NCBI GenBank assembly: GCA_946885665.1
Contig: CAMPGT010000064.1
Span: 1 to 15,767 of the forward strand
Length of the DNA stretch: 15,767 nt
Direction: 5' to 3'
DNA from: an uncultured Chitinophagaceae bacterium
GTDB lineage: Bacteria; Bacteroidota; Bacteroidia; Chitinophagales; Chitinophagaceae
Part shown: piece after piece, positions 5,148 through 12,952 of the stretch
Layout of the letters: the number at the start of each line of letters is the position of its first letter
Numbering within the stretch: the first letter of the stretch is position 1
Program-made: the position numbers and the translations under genes
The notes under the pieces: model-generated
Databases searched by the model: none
What the model saw: the letters and a program-made list of their open reading frames with translations, nothing else
Told to the model about the DNA's origin: nothing

Positions 5148-7283
5148 TTGGAAATTAAACGCGACATATTATGGAGAGTTTACCTGTGCTTCCTGTGCAT
5201 CGTCGCCTTTAGTCTCGTGATCCTGGGCCGCGTATTCTACATCCAGAACGTGCAGGGCGAACACTGGAAAAAAATCGCCAGGCACCAGCAGCAGCGCTTC
5301 ATCGAAATTGAGGCCGGCAGGGGAACCATCTACAGCGAAGACGACAATATGCTTAGTACATCCATTCCCTACTTCGACATCTACGTAGACTTTGGGGCGG
5401 AGGGACTGAGAGACAAGAACGGCAGGCGATTCAAGGAAAACCTGGACTCGCTGTCGCTATGCCTTTCGAGGTTGTTTCGCGACAAATCAACTTCCGCATA
5501 CAAAGCAGAATTAAAGACGCAATACAGGAAAAAGAGCCGGTACCATCTCCTGAAAAGAAATATCACATTCGAACAATACAAGGTGCTGAGAGAATTTCCG
5601 CTGGTGCGCCTCGGTAAGAACAGGAGCGGTTTCATTGCGGAAGTGAACAACAAAAGGCTCAATCCTTACGGCCTGCTTGCCAACCGCACCATAGGTCTGT
5701 CGCGCGAATTTATTGACAGCGACGGCAAGATCAGGAATTCCAACGTGGGACTCGAAAACACGTACGACTCGATACTTAAAGGCGAAAGCGGAAAGAAGCT
5801 GGTGAGGTACATCGCCGGCGGCGTGTATGTTCCTGTTGAAGGATATGAAATTGAGCCGCAGGAAGGAAAAGATATCGTGACAACCATCGATGTGAATACC
5901 CAGGATATTGCCGAGAACGCATTGCTGAAAATGCTCGAAGAGAACGAGGCCGAGTATGGAACCTGCATCGTCATGGAAGTGAAAACGGGGAAGATCAAAG
6001 CTATCGCCAATCTCGGCAGGAGCAGCGATGGCTCGTATTGGGAAGATCTGAACTATGCGATAATGGCTTCCGAGCCCGGCTCCACGTTCAAGCTTGCTAC
6101 TATGCTTGCGCTCCTTGAAGACAAAAAGGCCGATCTCAACGATCACGTGGATCTTGAAAAGGGCAAGTGGCAGGTGTCCAGAAGAACCGTTTACGACAGC
6201 GAACGGCACGATAAAACAAACGTTACGCTGAAACAGGCATTTGAATACAGCTCGAATGTGGGCATGGCAAAAATGGTGTGGTCGAATTATTCGAAGGAAC
6301 CCCTCAAATACATTAACCACCTTAAGAAGCTTCACTTCGATGAATTTTCCGGAATTGACCTCGTTGGCGAAACGCGGCCGATCGTCAAAACGCCGAAATC
6401 AAAAACATGGAGCGCCACTACGCTTCCCTGGATGAGCTTCGGTTATGAAGTGCTGGTGAGTCCGCTGCAAACTTTAATGCTTTATAATGCCGTCGCCAAC
6501 GAAGGAAAGATGATGAGGCCCTATTTGGTAAGCGAAATAAGGCAGGCCGGCATCACGGTAGAAAAGATTCAGCCGGAAATAGTGGAAGAAGCGATCTGCA
6601 GCGAATCCACGCTGGCAAAACTGCAGGAATGTCTTGTGGGCGTATGCAACGAATACGGCGGCACGGGATACCAGTTATTTAAACAGTCACCTTATCGCGT
6701 GGCAGGGAAAACAGGAACGGCGCTCGTTGCCAACGGCAAAAGAGGCTATGCGGATCATATTTACCAGTCGTCGTTTGCCGGATATTTTCCTGCAAATGAT
6801 CCGAAATATTCCTGCATCGTGGTGATCAAGAATAAGCCCTTCGCAAAAAAATATTATGGTGCATCCGTTGCCGGTCCTGTTTTTAGAGAGGTGGCCGACA
6901 AGCTGTATGCATTGAATGCAAACCAGGAAAGAGGTAAAAAATTCCAGGCCGTACCCGATAGCTCCGATTATCTGTACGCCGCATCCGGAAAGGACGTGAA
7001 ATTAATATTGAACAGAATCGGGATGAGTTATGCGGATTCATCCGATAAAAGTGGGTTTGCCATACTGACGGCTGAAAATTATACACCAACGATAAAAGAT
7101 AAGAACATCGCAGGCAACAGGATGCCTGACGTGAAGGGGTTGGGATTGAAGGATGTGCTGTATGTACTGGAAAGTAAAAAAGTAAGAGTGCTGGCCAAAG
7201 GCAAGGGAAAGGTCAGCAGTCAGTCTGTCGATGCCGGGATGCCTTTGGCAAAAGGGCAAACGGTAGTCGTTGAACTTAACTGA
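5148..7283 (+). CDS. ftsI: Septal peptidoglycan transpeptidase (class B PBP) with PASTA domain
   Basis: FtsI crosslinks septal peptidoglycan outside the inner membrane. The 711-residue protein has an N-terminal membrane anchor at about residues 11-31, a PBP dimerisation domain including the RGTIY motif at 58-62, and a transpeptidase domain. The three active-site motifs are intact: STFK with nucleophile Ser312 (312-315), SSN (368-370) and KTG (521-523). A PASTA domain occupies about 656-711 (MPDVKGLGLKDVLYVLESKK and onward). The start is TTG at 5148, where homology begins; the frame is closed by a stop at 5130-5132 and contains no ATG before the catalytic region. The rare start may limit translation. 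Position after ftsL and before murE is standard for dcw clusters. It could be labelled PBP2/spoVD type because of the PASTA domain, but the context favours FtsI. Confidence 0.95.
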   Translation: MEIKRDILWRVYLCFLCIVAFSLVILGRVFYIQNVQGEHWKKIARHQQQRFIEIEAGRGTIYSEDDNMLSTSIPYFDIYVDFGAEGLRDKNGRRFKENLDSLSLCLSRLFRDKSTSAYKAELKTQYRKKSRYHLLKRNITFEQYKVLREFPLVRLGKNRSGFIAEVNNKRLNPYGLLANRTIGLSREFIDSDGKIRNSNVGLENTYDSILKGESGKKLVRYIAGGVYVPVEGYEIEPQEGKDIVTTIDVNTQDIAENALLKMLEENEAEYGTCIVMEVKTGKIKAIANLGRSSDGSYWEDLNYAIMASEPGSTFKLATMLALLEDKKADLNDHVDLEKGKWQVSRRTVYDSERHDKTNVTLKQAFEYSSNVGMAKMVWSNYSKEPLKYINHLKKLHFDEFSGIDLVGETRPIVKTPKSKTWSATTLPWMSFGYEVLVSPLQTLMLYNAVANEGKMMRPYLVSEIRQAGITVEKIQPEIVEEAICSESTLAKLQECLVGVCNEYGGTGYQLFKQSPYRVAGKTGTALVANGKRGYADHIYQSSFAGYFPANDPKYSCIVVIKNKPFAKKYYGASVAGPVFREVADKLYALNANQERGKKFQAVPDSSDYLYAASGKDVKLILNRIGMSYADSSDKSGFAILTAENYTPTIKDKNIAGNRMPDVKGLGLKDVLYVLESKKVRVLAKGKGKVSSQSVDAGMPLAKGQTVVVELN

Positions 7284-7290
7284 AAGATTG

Positions 7291-8757
7291 ATGGCATTAT
7301 TGCAGGACATATTATTTAAAGTGAAGATCCGCTCGGTGCACGGAAGCACCTCGGTTGAGGTCAACGATCTGCAGACAGATTCGCGGAAAGTAGCTGCGGG
7401 TGGCGCTTTCATTGCCATCAAAGGCGTTGCCGCCGATGGTCACCTGTTCATCGGCCCGGCAATAAACAATGGGGCCGTTGTTATCATTTGCGAGGAGATG
7501 CCGGGTGAGAAAAGAGAGGGAGTTACTTATGTACAGGTCGAAAATTCCGGTGCGGCTGCTGGTTACATGGCGCACAATTTCTTTGGGCAACCGTCAGAAA
7601 AAATGACGCTGGTAGGTGTAACCGGAACAAATGGAAAGACGACTGTTGCAACGCTCCTTTTTAAATTGTTCACGAGCCTCGGCTATACATGCGGCTTGTT
7701 AAGTACCGTGCAGAATCACGTAGGCAAGAGGACCGTGGAGGCGACGCATACCACGCCGGATGCCATCAGCCTGAATAAATTGCTCAGCCAGATGGTGAAT
7801 GAAGGGTGTACGCACGTGTTTATGGAAACGAGCTCGCATGCGATACACCAGAACAGGATAGCAGGACTGGCATTTGCCGGTGGCATTTTCACCAACATCA
7901 CGCACGACCATCTCGACTATCATGAAACTTTTGAAGAATATATCAGGGTAAAGAAATCGTTTTTCGATTCGCTCGGCTCATCGGCCTTTGCTATTTCCAA
8001 CGCCGATGACAAGAGGGGCCCGGTGATGGTGCAAAACACCAACGCAACAAAATTTTATTACAGCTTAAAAACAACTGCCGCATTCAAAGGGCGAATACTG
8101 GAAAACGGCCTGACCGGTTTGCTGATGAATATCAATGACCAGGAAGTGCACTTCAGGTTGATCGGAGAATTCAATGCCTACAACCTGCTGGCTGTTTACG
8201 GAGCTGCCATTTGCATGGGAGAGGATAAAGACCAGGTATTGCTCGAGCTGAGTGCGATGACCGGCGCGGAGGGACGGTTTGAATATTATCTGTCGCCGAA
8301 CGAAAATGTGATGGGCATCATTGATTACGCGCACACCCCCGACGCGCTGGTGAACGTGCTGGGCACCATTCAGAAATTAAGAAAGGGCCACGAAGCGGTA
8401 ATCACCGTGGTGGGATGCGGCGGCGACAGGGATAAAACAAAAAGGCCGGTGATGGGAAAGGTGGCGTGCGAGTTTAGCAACAGGGCCATATTCACGTCCG
8501 ATAATCCGAGATCGGAAGATGCCTTGCAGATTTTAAAGGATATGGAAGCGGACCTGAACACGGCCGAACGCAGAAAATTTATTTCGATAGCAGACAGGAA
8601 GGAGGCGATCAAGACGGCGGTGAGTTTTTCAAAGGCGGAGGATATTATACTGATTGCAGGGAAGGGCCACGAAAAATACCAGGAGATAAAGGGCGTGAAG
8701 CATCCTTTCGATGATAAGGCGGTGTTGTTGGAGATGTTTGCGTTGTTGGGGAAGTAG
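7291..8757 (+). CDS. murE: UDP-MurNAc-L-Ala-D-Glu:meso-diaminopimelate ligase MurE
   Basis: MurE adds the third stem-peptide residue to UDP-MurNAc-L-Ala-D-Glu in the cytoplasm using ATP. The 488-residue protein has the ATP-binding TGTNGKTT at 111-118, substrate-binding ATHTTPD at 151-157, HDHLDYH at 205-211, a lysine pair at 221-222 where the family carries its carbamylated lysine, and DYAHTPDAL at 345-353. DNPRSE at 404-409 is the motif that marks meso-diaminopimelate specificity rather than lysine. The ATG at 7291 fits the family start (MALLQDILFKV). A TTG at 7270 overlaps ftsI and is not needed. The gene begins 7 bases after ftsI stops. Its own stop (TAG, 8755-8757) is the end of the first unit of a 7-base tandem array. 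Confidence 0.97.
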   Translation: MALLQDILFKVKIRSVHGSTSVEVNDLQTDSRKVAAGGAFIAIKGVAADGHLFIGPAINNGAVVIICEEMPGEKREGVTYVQVENSGAAAGYMAHNFFGQPSEKMTLVGVTGTNGKTTVATLLFKLFTSLGYTCGLLSTVQNHVGKRTVEATHTTPDAISLNKLLSQMVNEGCTHVFMETSSHAIHQNRIAGLAFAGGIFTNITHDHLDYHETFEEYIRVKKSFFDSLGSSAFAISNADDKRGPVMVQNTNATKFYYSLKTTAAFKGRILENGLTGLLMNINDQEVHFRLIGEFNAYNLLAVYGAAICMGEDKDQVLLELSAMTGAEGRFEYYLSPNENVMGIIDYAHTPDALVNVLGTIQKLRKGHEAVITVVGCGGDRDKTKRPVMGKVACEFSNRAIFTSDNPRSEDALQILKDMEADLNTAERRKFISIADRKEAIKTAVSFSKAEDIILIAGKGHEKYQEIKGVKHPFDDKAVLLEMFALLGK

Positions 8758-8785
8758 GAAGTAGGGAGTAGGGAGTGGGGAGTGG
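8751..8785 (+). repeat. Five-unit heptanucleotide tandem array (family B)
   Basis: Five in-phase 7-base units lie at the end of murE: GAAGTAG twice, GGAGTAG once, GGAGTGG twice (consensus GRAGTRG). The murE stop codon TAG is the last three bases of the first unit. The sequence differs from the array after rsmH, but unit length and placement across a stop codon are the same. Confidence 0.9.
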
Positions 8786-8792
8786 GTTTTTA

Positions 8793-8806
8793 TTGGCGAT
8801 TGCCGA
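8793..8806 (-). repeat. Two heptads of family C in reverse orientation
   Basis: TTGGCGA (8793-8799) and TTGCCGA (8800-8806) are, on the minus strand, TCGGCAA and TCGCCAA. This is the CGGCAAT-type repeat found in forward orientation after murD and at the end of ftsW, here with one mismatch. It lies between the family B array and mraY. Two units are few, so the call rests on the match to the other copies. Confidence 0.5.
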
Positions 8807-8829
8807 ACAAAAAAAGCTTTTAAAACCAT

Positions 8830-10104
8830 ATGCTATATCACTTATTTGAATGGTTCAGGGATGAAGGGATAAAATTTCCCGGAAGCGCCCTCATGCAATT
8901 CATCACTTCGAGGGTGATGATTGCAGTGATCCTTTCGCTGGTGATATCGGCTTTGTTTGGAAAAAAGCTCATCAACATCTTGTTAAGAAAGCAGGTGGGC
9001 GAATCGGTGCGTGAGCTGGGCCTGGCAGGTGAAGAGCAAAAGAAGGGGACGCCAACGATGGGAGGCATCATCATCATCCTTGCGATTTTGATCCCGACAC
9101 TGCTGCTCGCAGATTTGACCAAAGCATACATCCGGCTGATGATCTTCAGCACCATTTGGCTGGGCATTATCGGATTCATTGATGATTATTTGAAACTGCG
9201 CGCCAAAAGGATAGCGAAAGAACAGGGCGTGCCCTATAAAAAAGGCGACAAGGACGGACTGGCAGGATGGTTTAAAGTTTTGGGACAGGTGGTGCTCGGG
9301 CTGGTGGTGGCGGCAACGCTCATTTTTAATGGCAATACCCAGGTGTGGAGAGAATATACGGGAGAGATGAACGACAGCATACAGGTGATCAAACGCGAGC
9401 TCGACGGAAAACAAAAATTATTTGTGATACCCGACAAGCCCATCACCACGATACCTTTTGTAAAAGGACACGAGTTCAATTACTCGAAGCTGTTGCCGGC
9501 AGCGGTAAGGGGCTTTACCTGGATATTGTATGCACTGGTGGTGATATTTATTATTACGGCGGTGTCGAACGGTGCGAACATAACCGACGGTGTGGATGGA
9601 TTGGTAACGGGAACGAGTGCGATCATCGGAACGTGCCTTGGCATATTTGCGTATGCCAGCGGCAACCTGCGGTTCGCCGAATATTTGAACGTGATGTATA
9701 TCCCCAATCTTGGGGAACTATCCATATTCATTGGCGCGATGATTGGGGCATGCGTAGGTTTTTTATGGTACAACGCATACCCGGCGCAGGTGTTCATGGG
9801 CGATACGGGCAGTCTTACGTTGGGAGGCATTATTGCGGCGTTAGCTATAATCGTTAGAAAGGAACTATTGATACCTATATTCTGTGGTGTTTTCCTGGTC
9901 GAGAATTTAAGTGTGATGATCCAGGTCACTTATTTCAAGTACACGAGGAAAAAGTATGGTGAAGGCAGAAGGATCTTCCTGATGAGTCCGCTGCACCACC
10001 ATTACCAGAAGCTCGGGTACCATGAAAGTAAAATAGTGACGCGTTTCTGGATCGTAACGATTTTCTGTGTGGCGTTCTCGATCGTAACACTGAAGATCAG
10101 GTAA
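8830..10104 (+). CDS. mraY: Phospho-N-acetylmuramoyl-pentapeptide transferase MraY
   Basis: MraY transfers phospho-MurNAc-pentapeptide to undecaprenyl phosphate, making lipid I at the inner membrane. The 424-residue polytopic protein has KKGTPTMGG at residues 71-79, the Mg-binding aspartates of DDYLK at 118-122, [12 protein letters not shown] at 247-258, [14 protein letters not shown] at 315-328, and the cytoplasmic loop PLHHHYQ at 387-393. It is about 60 residues longer than E. coli MraY. Much of the extra length is a hydrophilic stretch at about 168-220, which fits what I know of Bacteroidota homologues. The ATG follows an A/T-rich stretch with no Shine-Dalgarno site, 72 bases after murE, and that gap is partly repeat DNA. 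Essential lipid-cycle gene, intact. Confidence 0.97.
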   Translation: MLYHLFEWFRDEGIKFPGSALMQFITSRVMIAVILSLVISALFGKKLINILLRKQVGESVRELGLAGEEQKKGTPTMGGIIIILAILIPTLLLADLTKAYIRLMIFSTIWLGIIGFIDDYLKLRAKRIAKEQGVPYKKGDKDGLAGWFKVLGQVVLGLVVAATLIFNGNTQVWREYTGEMNDSIQVIKRELDGKQKLFVIPDKPITTIPFVKGHEFNYSKLLPAAVRGFTWILYALVVIFIITAVSNGANITDGVDGLVTGTSAIIGTCLGIFAYASGNLRFAEYLNVMYIPNLGELSIFIGAMIGACVGFLWYNAYPAQVFMGDTGSLTLGGIIAALAIIVRKELLIPIFCGVFLVENLSVMIQVTYFKYTRKKYGEGRRIFLMSPLHHHYQKLGYHESKIVTRFWIVTIFCVAFSIVTLKIR

Positions 10105-10254
10105 GACGATATGAAACGGCTTACTGAAAAACCCATGTTCTCTTTTAAAACCGTGTTCTGAAAAACCACCTGTGAATGATGAAAACCGAGGTGGTCGAAA
10201 TTTCAAACTACCGAAAAACCCCCTTAATCCGGAACCCTGAAATCATTTTAGGAG
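10105..10254 (+). other. 150-base mraY/murD gap with direct and inverted repeats
   Basis: This is the longest non-coding gap within the cluster apart from the repeat-filled rsmH/ftsL junction. GAAAAACC occurs three times (starting 10126, 10160 and 10213). ACCACCT (10165-10171) and AGGTGGT (10189-10195) form a perfect 7-base stem with a 17-base loop. TGTTCT occurs twice (starting about 10136 and 10154). A 16-codon frame starts at an ATG at 10111 and ends at 10161, but nothing supports it as a gene. No promoter consensus is evident. Possibilities are an attenuating or stabilising RNA hairpin, a decayed repeat, or neutral spacer. Confidence 0.45.
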
Positions 10255-11595
10255 ATGAGCAAACGTCTGGTAATACTTGGCGCCGGGGAGAGTGGCGTGG
10301 GTGCGGCATTGTTGGGACAGCAGCAAGGGTATGATGTTTTTGTGTCGGACGCATCGCCGATAAAAGACAAATACAGGAAAGAGCTGGAGGATAACAATAT
10401 CGCGTTCGAGGAAAAGCAACACACGGAAGAAAAGATACTCGATGCGGGCGAAGTGATGAAGAGCCCCGGAATACCGGACAAGGCAGCAATAGTGAAAAAG
10501 ATAAGGGCGAAAGAGATTCCGGTGATCAGTGAGATAGAATTGGCGTACCGTTTCAAAGGCAACAGCAGGATCGTAGGGATAACCGGAAGCAATGGAAAGA
10601 CGACAACCACATCGCTGATTCATCACATGCTTACAACAGGGGGAGTTGAATGTGCGCTGGTGGGAAATATCGGTTACTCATTCGCCAGGCAGGTGAAAGA
10701 AGATCCAAAGAAATGGTACGTGGCTGAAGTCAGCAGTTTTCAACTGGACGATATAAAAGAGTTTAGGCCGGATATAGCGATCATCACGAACATTACTGAG
10801 GATCATCTCGACAGGTACGATTATAAAGTTGAGCATTATATCAACAGCAAATTCCGCATCACTATGAACCAAACCAATGAAGATTTTTTTATTTACAGTG
10901 AGGATGACCCGGTGACCAGCAAGTATGTAAAAGAACATTCATTCCAAACTAACCTATTGCCATTCACCATGCACACAGCATTAAACCGGGGAGCATACAT
11001 TATGAATGAACAGATGACTATTAAAACTACGGATGAGAAGATGCAGATGAGCGTTTATGATTTCACGCTAAAAGGCAAACACAATCAATACAATACCATG
11101 GCAGCAGGTTTGGCGGCATCCATTGTGGGAATCAGGAAATCAAAGATCAGGGAAGCGGTGCAGTCGTTCGAGTCGCTGGAACACCGCATGGAGTTCGTCG
11201 TGGCCATCAGGGGTGTTGATTTTATCAACGATAGCAAGGCAACAAATGTGAACAGTACTTGGTATGCGCTCGAAAGCATGAGAAAGCCGACCATCCTGAT
11301 TTTGGGAGGCGTGGACAAGGGAAACGATTACCGCATGCTGCTCGACCTGGTAAAAGAAAAGGTAAAGGCGATAGTTTGCCTGGGTGTTGACAACACAAAA
11401 ATTCATGAGGCCTTTAAGAATGATGTGCAGACAATTGTGGATACGTCGAGTGCCGGGGAAGCCGTAAATGCGGCGTTCAACATGGCGTCTCCCGGCGATG
11501 TGGTGCTGCTGAGCCCCGCATGCGCCAGCTTCGACCTCTTCAACAACTATGAAGACAGGGGCGATCAGTTTAAGAAGGCCGTGAGGGGGCTGTGA
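10255..11595 (+). CDS. murD: UDP-N-acetylmuramoyl-L-alanine:D-glutamate ligase MurD
   Basis: MurD adds D-glutamate to UDP-MurNAc-L-Ala in the cytoplasm using ATP. The 446-residue protein is of normal length. It has an N-terminal nucleotide-fold domain (LVILGAGESGVG at residues 5-16), the ATP loop GITGSNGKTT at 108-117, SSFQLD at 160-165, NITEDHLDRY at 179-188, Lys199 at the usual carbamylated position, DSKATN at 326-331, GGVDKG at 351-356 and SPACASFD at 420-427. AGGAG directly abuts the ATG, too close to act as a normal ribosome-binding site. The last base of its TGA stop is the first base of a 7-base repeat unit that leads into a double-hairpin element. Confidence 0.97.
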   Translation: MSKRLVILGAGESGVGAALLGQQQGYDVFVSDASPIKDKYRKELEDNNIAFEEKQHTEEKILDAGEVMKSPGIPDKAAIVKKIRAKEIPVISEIELAYRFKGNSRIVGITGSNGKTTTTSLIHHMLTTGGVECALVGNIGYSFARQVKEDPKKWYVAEVSSFQLDDIKEFRPDIAIITNITEDHLDRYDYKVEHYINSKFRITMNQTNEDFFIYSEDDPVTSKYVKEHSFQTNLLPFTMHTALNRGAYIMNEQMTIKTTDEKMQMSVYDFTLKGKHNQYNTMAAGLAASIVGIRKSKIREAVQSFESLEHRMEFVVAIRGVDFINDSKATNVNSTWYALESMRKPTILILGGVDKGNDYRMLLDLVKEKVKAIVCLGVDNTKIHEAFKNDVQTIVDTSSAGEAVNAAFNMASPGDVVLLSPACASFDLFNNYEDRGDQFKKAVRGL

Positions 11596-11615
11596 GCGGG
11601 ACGGCAATCGGCAAA
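11595..11615 (+). repeat. Three heptads after murD (families A and C joined)
   Basis: AGCGGGA (11595-11601) is identical to the main family A unit after rsmH. It is followed in phase by CGGCAAT (11602-11608) and CGGCAAA (11609-11615). The first base of the run is the last base of the murD stop codon. After two more bases (TG) comes the second copy of the double-hairpin element, the same two-base spacing seen at 4701-4702. Confidence 0.75.
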
Positions 11616-11617
11616 TG

Positions 11618-11661
11618 ATATCCCCGCTGGCGGGGGTGCCGCGAAGCGGCGGGGGTGAACA
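11618..11661 (+). repeat. REP-like double-hairpin element, copy 2 (murD/ftsW)
   Basis: Like copy 1 at 4703-4747, it starts ATAT followed by CCCCG (11622-11626), CTGG, and CGGGGG (11631-11636). Hairpin B pairs GCCGC (11638-11642) with GCGGC (11646-11650) around GAA, and GGGGGTGAACA ends the element. Compared with copy 1 it has one C fewer in hairpin A. In hairpin B a G-C pair (4725:4735) is replaced by C-G (11639:11649), so the stem is kept. It lies 13 bases before the ftsW ATG. Confidence 0.85.
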
Positions 11662-11674
11662 AAAACAAACGTAA

Positions 11675-12928
11675 ATGAACGACTTCATCCATACACAAAA
11701 AAATCACTTCCGGGGAATCGGAAGCAGAACATCGGGCGACAAGGTCATCTGGGCCACCGTCGTGCTGCTGTCCCTGGTGTCATTGCTGGTCGTTTATAGT
11801 TCCACCGGGTTGCTCGCCTACAGGTATAATAAAGGCAACACCGAAATATACCTCTTCAAACAGGTGATGTTCATCACGGCCGGCGTGGGCATTATTTACT
11901 TCGCGCACCGGGTGAACTACACGCTTTATTCCAAGTGGTCGAGAATACTTTTCCTCCTGGCCATTCCATTGCTGATTTGGACACTGTTCTTCGGCGTAAG
12001 GCTGAACGAAGGAAGCAGGTGGATAAGATTACCCATCATCAACCTTACTTTCCAAACATCCGACCTTGCGAAACTCGCACTGTTCATGTATGTGGGCAGG
12101 CTGCTCAGCAAGAAGCAGGATGTGATCAAAGATTTTAAGAAAGGATTTCTTCCCATCATCATTCCTGTCGTCATCACATGCCTGCTCGTGGCGCCCGCCA
12201 ACCTGTCGACCGCTTTGCTGATTGGTTCGACAAGCTTGCTATTGATGTTTATCGGTCGCGTGAGCGTTAAGCATATTGGCGCGACTATTGGTATTGCAGC
12301 TATACCGGTGGCGATACTCGTCATGATCGCCGTGGCCTATTATAATAAGGAAGAGGGTAAGTCGGAAGACCTGCCGGCGATTTTTGAAGTGGGACGTATG
12401 CCCACGTGGGTGAAACGGGTGCAGAATTTTATTTATGACGGAAAGCAGGATGACAAAGAAGAAAACTACCAGGTTAACCAGGCAAAGATCGCCATCGCAA
12501 AAGGCGGATTGATAGGGCTCGGCCCGGGCAACAGCGAACAACGGAATTTTCTCCCCCATCCCTATTCCGATTTTATTTATGCAATTATTATAGAAGAGTA
12601 TGGAATGGTGGGTGCAGCGTTCATCATATTTATTTACCTGGTTTTTTTGTACCGAAGTATCAGGATATTTCGAAAATGTCCCTATGCATTCGGTGCTTTC
12701 CTGGCGCTTGGTCTCAGTTTTACGCTGGTGATACAGGCGTTGATCAACATGGCTGTAAACGTAAACCTCTTTCCGGTTACGGGCGTTACGCTGCCGCTGG
12801 TGAGCATGGGGGGCAGTTCGTTTTTGTTTACCTGCCTGGCCATCGGCATCATTTTGAGTGTGGCGAGAAACGTGGAGCAGAGTGAGGGGGCGGCGGCTGA
12901 ACAGGCAAACGGCAATCGGCAATGGTGA
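11675..12928 (+). CDS. ftsW: SEDS-family peptidoglycan glycosyltransferase FtsW
   Basis: FtsW polymerises lipid II into septal glycan strands together with FtsI. The 417-residue polytopic protein has many membrane segments from about residue 25 to 395. SEDS signatures are present: FQTSDLAKLALFMY at 126-139, APANLSTALL at 173-182, GLIGLGPGNS around 278-287, HPYSDFIYAIIIEEYG at 295-310 with Asp299 at the expected catalytic position, and NMAVNVNLFPVTGVTLPLVS at 358-377 followed by MGGSS. Position among murD, murG and murC supports FtsW over the related RodA. The ATG at 11675 is 13 bases after the double-hairpin repeat. The last residues (about ANGNRQW) are encoded by 7-base repeats and are probably not functional. 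Confidence 0.95.
   Translation: MNDFIHTQKNHFRGIGSRTSGDKVIWATVVLLSLVSLLVVYSSTGLLAYRYNKGNTEIYLFKQVMFITAGVGIIYFAHRVNYTLYSKWSRILFLLAIPLLIWTLFFGVRLNEGSRWIRLPIINLTFQTSDLAKLALFMYVGRLLSKKQDVIKDFKKGFLPIIIPVVITCLLVAPANLSTALLIGSTSLLLMFIGRVSVKHIGATIGIAAIPVAILVMIAVAYYNKEEGKSEDLPAIFEVGRMPTWVKRVQNFIYDGKQDDKEENYQVNQAKIAIAKGGLIGLGPGNSEQRNFLPHPYSDFIYAIIIEEYGMVGAAFIIFIYLVFLYRSIRIFRKCPYAFGAFLALGLSFTLVIQALINMAVNVNLFPVTGVTLPLVSMGGSSFLFTCLAIGIILSVARNVEQSEGAAAEQANGNRQW
12903..12923 (+). repeat. Three heptads of family C inside the ftsW 3' end
   Basis: AGGCAAA (12903-12909) and two copies of CGGCAAT (12910-12916 and 12917-12923) run in phase and end two bases before the TGA stop of ftsW. Unlike the arrays after rsmH and murE, this one is wholly coding. 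It matches the CGGCAAT units after murD. Confidence 0.75.
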
Positions 12929-12952
12929 CTGAATGAAATGTATTACTGAAGA

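Noticed and set aside
10111..10161. 16-codon open frame in the mraY/murD gap
   Set aside because: Too short to judge, no ribosome-binding site or known leader-peptide pattern.
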